Assembly: GCF_047511655.1 (NCBI RefSeq)
Contig: NC_133403.1
Coordinates: 16,985,014 to 17,049,013 of the forward strand
Length of the DNA: 64,000 bases
Source of the DNA: Castor canadensis
Taxonomy: Eukaryota; Chordata; Mammalia; Rodentia; Castoridae
Direction: 5' to 3'
Shown here: positions 56,988 to 64,000 of the stretch, one piece after another
How the letters are laid out: each line of letters starts with the position of its first letter
Position numbering within the stretch: position 1 is the first letter of the stretch
The notes under the pieces: model-generated
Told to the model about the DNA's origin: nothing
Database searches by the model: none
The model's input: only the letters and a program-made list of their open reading frames with translations
Position numbers and translations under genes: made by a program

Positions 56988-57209
56988 GTAAGTATTTCTT
57001 TGTAAAGAGAACTGCATGCATAACAACCATATTTCTGGGCTTCCAATGGAAATTTCAGAGTGGTGAACCAGAGAAGGAAGATCAAAGGGATTATAAACAG
57101 ACACCGCCACCAGTGATGACTGAGCTTATTCTTTAAGTGGGGACAGTTAAATCTCTCCTGCAATGTTGTTGCTAATTGTTGATACTGAATAATGTTACAC
57201 TGTTACAAA

Positions 57210-57414
57210 CAAGTTCCACAATTGAGTTTGTATATGATCATGTTTGGTTTTGTGTATATATTTATCTTTGGATCTATCATCCAAGTATGAGAAAAACCAT
57301 GCATCTTTTTTGTTTCTGATCCTGGCTAAATTCACTTATCATGATGTCCTCCAATTGAATCCATTTACCTTCAAACCCCATGCCATTATTTCTTGTGGCT
57401 GAGTAATACTCCAT

Positions 57415-57460
<46 letters not shown>

Positions 57461-59085
57461 ATTTTCATGATCCATTCATCAGTTGTAGGCCACCTAGGTT
57501 ATTTCCAGAGCTTAGCTATTTTGAGTAGAGCTGCTATGAACATCAGTGCACAAGTTTCTACTGTATCTTGTTTTATGTTCTTTGGGGTAGATGCCCAGAT
57601 CAGTATCACTGGATCATATGGCTGTTCTGTCTCCAGTTTTTTGAGGAATCTACATAATGTTTGTACTAATTTGCATTCCCACCAGCAGTGTATAAGGATT
57701 CCTGTTTCACCACATCCTCACCAGCATTTGTTGTTATTACCCTTGATTCTGGCCATTCCAACTGGGATGAGATGAAATCTAAGTGTTGTTTTGAATTTCT
57801 TCTCTTTTATAACCAGGGAAATTGAATAGTTCTTCATGTTTCTACTGGCCATTCGTACCTCTTCCTTTGAGAATTCATGTGCCCATTTCTTCATTGAGGT
57901 GTTGATTCTTTGGGTTTTTGAGTTCCCTGTAGATTCTGGATATTAGATCCTTGTTGGATGAGTAGCTGGTATGATTTTCTCCCATACACTGGGCTGTCTC
58001 TTTAGTCTAGTAATTGTTTCTTTTGTTGTGCAGAAGCTCTTTAGTTTAATGCAATCCCATTTGTTCATTCTTTCTCTTTGATGCTGAGCCTTTTCAGTTG
58101 TATTTAGGAAGTCATTCCCTATACCTCTCTGTTCTAGTGTATTTCCTACTGCTTCTTGTAATTGTTTCAATGTTTCAGGCCTTATTTTAAGGTCGTTGAT
58201 CTACTTTGAATTGATTTTGGTACACAGTGATAGAAATGGATCTCGTTTCAGTCTTCTGCATTTGAATATCCAGTTTTTGAAACAGCATTTGTTGAAAAGG
58301 CTATCTTTTCTCCATTATGTGTTTTAGTCTCCTTTTTCAAAGTTCAGCTGGCTATAGATGCATGGGATTATGCCTAAATCTTCTGTTCTGATCCACTGGT
58401 CTTCTGTCTGTTTTGTGCCAATACCTTGCTGTATTATTGTTATGACTCAGTAGTATAGTTTGTGGTCTGATATTTTGATGCCTCCAGCATTGGACATTTT
58501 AATCAGAATTATCTTGGCTATTTGAGGTCTTTTGTGTTTCCATAGGTACTTCACAATTGCTTTTTCTATGTCTGTGCAGGATGTCATTGAATTTTTGATA
58601 TTGATTGCATTGAACATGTACATTGCTTTTGATAGTATGGCCATTTTCACAATGTTGATTCTACCTATCCATGAGCATGGAAGGTCTTTCCACCTTCTGA
58701 AGTCTTATTTGATTTCTCTCTTCAGTGGTTTATAGTTTTCATTAAAAAGTTCTTTGGTTTCTTTTGTTAAATTTGTTCCAAGATACTTTATTATTTTGGG
58801 GGGTATTGTGAATGGGATTGTTTCCCTGATTTCCTTAGTCTGTGCATTGTTGCTGTATAGGAATGCCTCAGATTTCCATACGTTAATCTTGTATCCAGGT
58901 GCTTTGCTCAAAAACTTTATGTTTCCAAGTAGTTTTTGTGTTAGATTTTTTGGGGGGTCTCTTAGGTATAGATCATGTCATCTGCAAATATGTATACTTT
59001 GATTTCTTCCTTCCCTTTTTGAATCCCTTTTATTTCTTGCTCTTGTTTTATTACTCTGCTAGGTATTCTAAAATTATATAAGAAA
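57210..59085 (-). pseudogene. L1 3' half (ORF2 RT to C-terminus), antisense part of a 5'-inverted L1
   Basis: Read on the minus strand from 59085 down: ILEYLAE, then KQEQEIKGIQKGKEEIKVYI and FADDM (the RT catalytic box), then the thumb and C-terminal regions to the 3' UTR near 57.27 kb (reversed CCATCCAAGTATGAG-like end). Frames are broken in many places. It begins exactly where the sense segment 59110-62110 stops within RT, so the two are one element with an inverted 5' part. Confidence 0.88.
57418..57458. repeat. (TA)n microsatellite in L1
   Basis: About 20 TA units inside the L1 3' region. Confidence 0.95.
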
Positions 59086-59109
59086 ATTATATAAGCTGTA
59101 TATAAACTA

Positions 59110-62110
<3,001 letters not shown>

Positions 62111-62591
62111 CCAATATTTGAGAGAAAAGGCACATGCCCTTTCTGAGCTGTCCTTTGCATGGGATTCCATAGTAAGAAAGGACAACCAGAAAAAAAATCA
62201 CCTTAAACACAATAGTGAAAATACAAGGCTTGAAACGCTCATATCAGGAAGCTTTCTATACTGGAACCCTGCAAGAAATGTGGAGCAAAATGTGACTTCT
62301 GTGTTTCTAATGTTGTGCATGCCATGTGTACATGATAAAGGAGGTTCAGTATCATTCCTCATCAGCATGTTTTCTGACCAGTGCATTGAGCAGCTGCAGC
62401 TGTAATACTCCCCCCCAGCACTGTTATCAAACTCCCTTAACTGTCTCATTCTGCCTCAGTCAGAGGGGAGGTTTTGGTTCCTCCTCTCTGCCTTCTGTGG
62501 CCTCTCATTTAGCCTTTCCTTCAAGAACAAGTGAGAAATTGTCAAGTCCAAACTTTGACTGTTTAACACTTTCTTCTCCTCACATACTTGG

Positions 62592-62765
62592 GCTCAGCAG
62601 GGATCTGCAAGAGGATGGGACCATTACTGCAGTGCTGCAGGACTCAATGGATGAGCAGTATTTGGTTCCTTCCAGTTGCCACGACCTGTCTGAGCTCCAC
62701 CAGTCTCCCAACAGCACAGCTTTCCTATATGAGGATCACATGGAGTGCTGTGGTCAATGTGTCTG
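62592..62765 (+). pseudogene. Olduvai (DUF1220/NBPF)-type exon, open frame
   Basis: GCTCAGCAGGGATCTGCAAG and GTGCTGCAGGACTCAATGGA match the start of the long exon of an Olduvai domain. Translation gives LSRDLQEDG, then AVLQDSMDEQYLVPSSCHDL, then STAFLYEDHMECC, against the family core VLQDSLDRCYSTPSS. Length 174 bp equals the usual size of that exon as I recall it. The frame is open and a GTGAGT donor follows at 62766. The acceptor position reads GG instead of AG, so normal splicing looks lost. The domain occurs in PDE4DIP (myomegalin) and NBPF genes; I cannot decide which from one exon. Confidence 0.75.
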
Positions 62766-62916
62766 GTGAGTACTCCCATTGCAAGGAGAGTAAGACTCCC
62801 AGTGGCCTCCCATGTAGCCGCCCTATTCTTTAGCTCAGCCTTCTGTGTGTTAGAGAGCTCTCTGTGCCATGGGCCCTGCAGCTACACCTGTGCTTTAAGC
62901 ACAGACAAAAGGTGCA

Positions 62917-63243
62917 TCAGGTAGATTGTACTCTTCTAGTTTCAGGCCACCCCTCTCTCAATTTGGTACACACTGACAGATGCAGAGTGTAGAAACAATG
63001 TAAGCCAGGGTGAGGAGAATGAGTGAATCCCACAGTCTGTTTAATAAGGGAACATCTCATTTCCTCCTTAATTGTTTTGTTAATTATCATTTCTGAACAG
63101 TGTTCCTTCAGCATCTGCAGTTGTTCAAGGAGGATGGTAATCTTACTTATGCTTTTGGAGATGTTCCTAATATTGCTGAACTCTAGGCTCCAGTCCAGCT
63201 CCTGATTTGTCTTCCTTAAGCATTCCTCTGAGTATCTGAACAT
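62917..63243 (-). other. 108-codon open frame of unknown meaning
   Basis: Minus-strand frame rich in E, K, L and I (SKSISKITILLEQLQMLKEH and IINKTIKEEMRCSLIKQ) with heptad-like spacing that could form a coiled coil. It is open for longer than its AT content would lead one to expect. No family was recognised and no RNA evidence is visible. It may be a relic exon or chance. Confidence 0.25.
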
Positions 63244-63249
63244 CCCTGT

Positions 63250-64000
63250 ACTGTCATTGCCTGTGTATGTAATTTTTCCTGAAGCAAAACTGCATCCTGG
63301 GTCCCCACAACACCATGAATACCAAGAATCTTGTGCCCAGGAGTGTGACTAGTATTCTTTCCCTTGTGGCAATTTGTATATTACACTTTAATGTAATCGG
63401 GGTCACTCACTTCACAGTTTAGAATATCATGACAGGTATTTCTTTTCAGACAAACATAAGTCCTTTCTGATTTCACACACAGACAATTTATGTTTCTGTG
63501 CCAAGATAAGCTCCTACACTCCTAATGGCTGAGTAGAGCTACCTAATATCCAAGTGGGCTTGTTTGAGTTTGATTTTAGGACATCTTGAAGATAAAGATG
63601 AGAATAAGAAAGAAAAAGTATCACCAGAATTGGCCCCCATGTAAAACCCAGTAATTATGGGAAGGTATGATTATGAAAAATATGGAGAGTAACCCCAAAA
63701 GATCACACAAAGAAGCTAAAGGTAGCCAAATTTATGATGCAGGTGTAAAGGAAAGCTGTTATTACTCTGGTTTCATTTACTCAAACATTAAGCATTGTCT
63801 GCTCTGAGTGGTGTTTTGCAATCTGTCCCATCAAGAGTGAGCGAACTATATGGAGAAATATTCTGCACTCTCAGAAATGACCAGTTCTCTTTTGCCTGTT
63901 TGAACTCCAGCAGTGTGCCTATTTTCTGCATGGTTCACATTCCTTCTTGTCAGGCATTTCACAGCAAAACACACAAAAAGCACCTACAAAATTAAAATTT
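63250..64000. other. Unique sequence to the end of the window
   Basis: No gene, RNA or repeat recognised. Confidence 0.4.

Overview
This window is mammalian nuclear DNA, and the repeat content points to a rodent. It has 7SL-derived B1-like SINEs, a tRNA-Ala-derived ID-like SINE, L1 elements of several ages, MLT1/MaLR-type LTRs, and many copies of a tRNA-derived SINE family with a B1-like left half. I associate that last family with Castorimorpha, beaver being my best guess; this is recall, not a search. I find no intact protein-coding gene. The window is a graveyard of gene relics, tRNA genes and pseudogenes, and mobile elements.

Layout. 1-12.1 kb: very AT-rich, featureless at first, then (about 2.9-12.1 kb) a strongly diverged tandem array with about 0.5 kb spacing in its left half and about 1.4-1.5 kb spacing in its right half. 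12.1-13.9 kb: unique sequence. 13.95-20.48 kb and 25.47-32.03 kb: two arms of a large, old inverted segmental duplication around a spacer of about 5 kb. Each arm carries L1 3' sequence, a tRNA-Gly and a tRNA-Asn locus, and an old L1 ORF2 fragment, in mirror order. Only one copy, tRNA-Gly-CCC at 28671-28741, looks able to work. A tRNA-Glu-like locus lies in the spacer, and tRNA-Asn and tRNA-His pseudogenes follow the right arm.

34.7-39 kb: L1, SINE and LTR insertions. 39.9-46.0 kb: an unprocessed pseudogene of PRKAB2 (AMPK beta-2) with introns kept, its 5' exons duplicated in tandem, and stops or frameshifts in the coding exons. 47-55 kb: repeats plus two tRNA-Gln pseudogenes. 55.96-62.1 kb: a recent L1 with perfect target-site duplications, then an older L1 whose 5' half is inverted (twin-priming structure). 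Flanking these are two relics of an Olduvai/DUF1220 (NBPF/PDE4DIP-type) exon, at about 56.85-56.99 kb and 62.59-62.77 kb.

Taken together, tRNA-Asn/Gly/Glu/His/Gln loci, PRKAB2 and Olduvai exons match the gene content of human 1q21 (and the corresponding part of mouse chromosome 3). I infer that this is the orthologous or a paralogous duplicated neighbourhood, degraded by duplication, inversion and retrotransposition.
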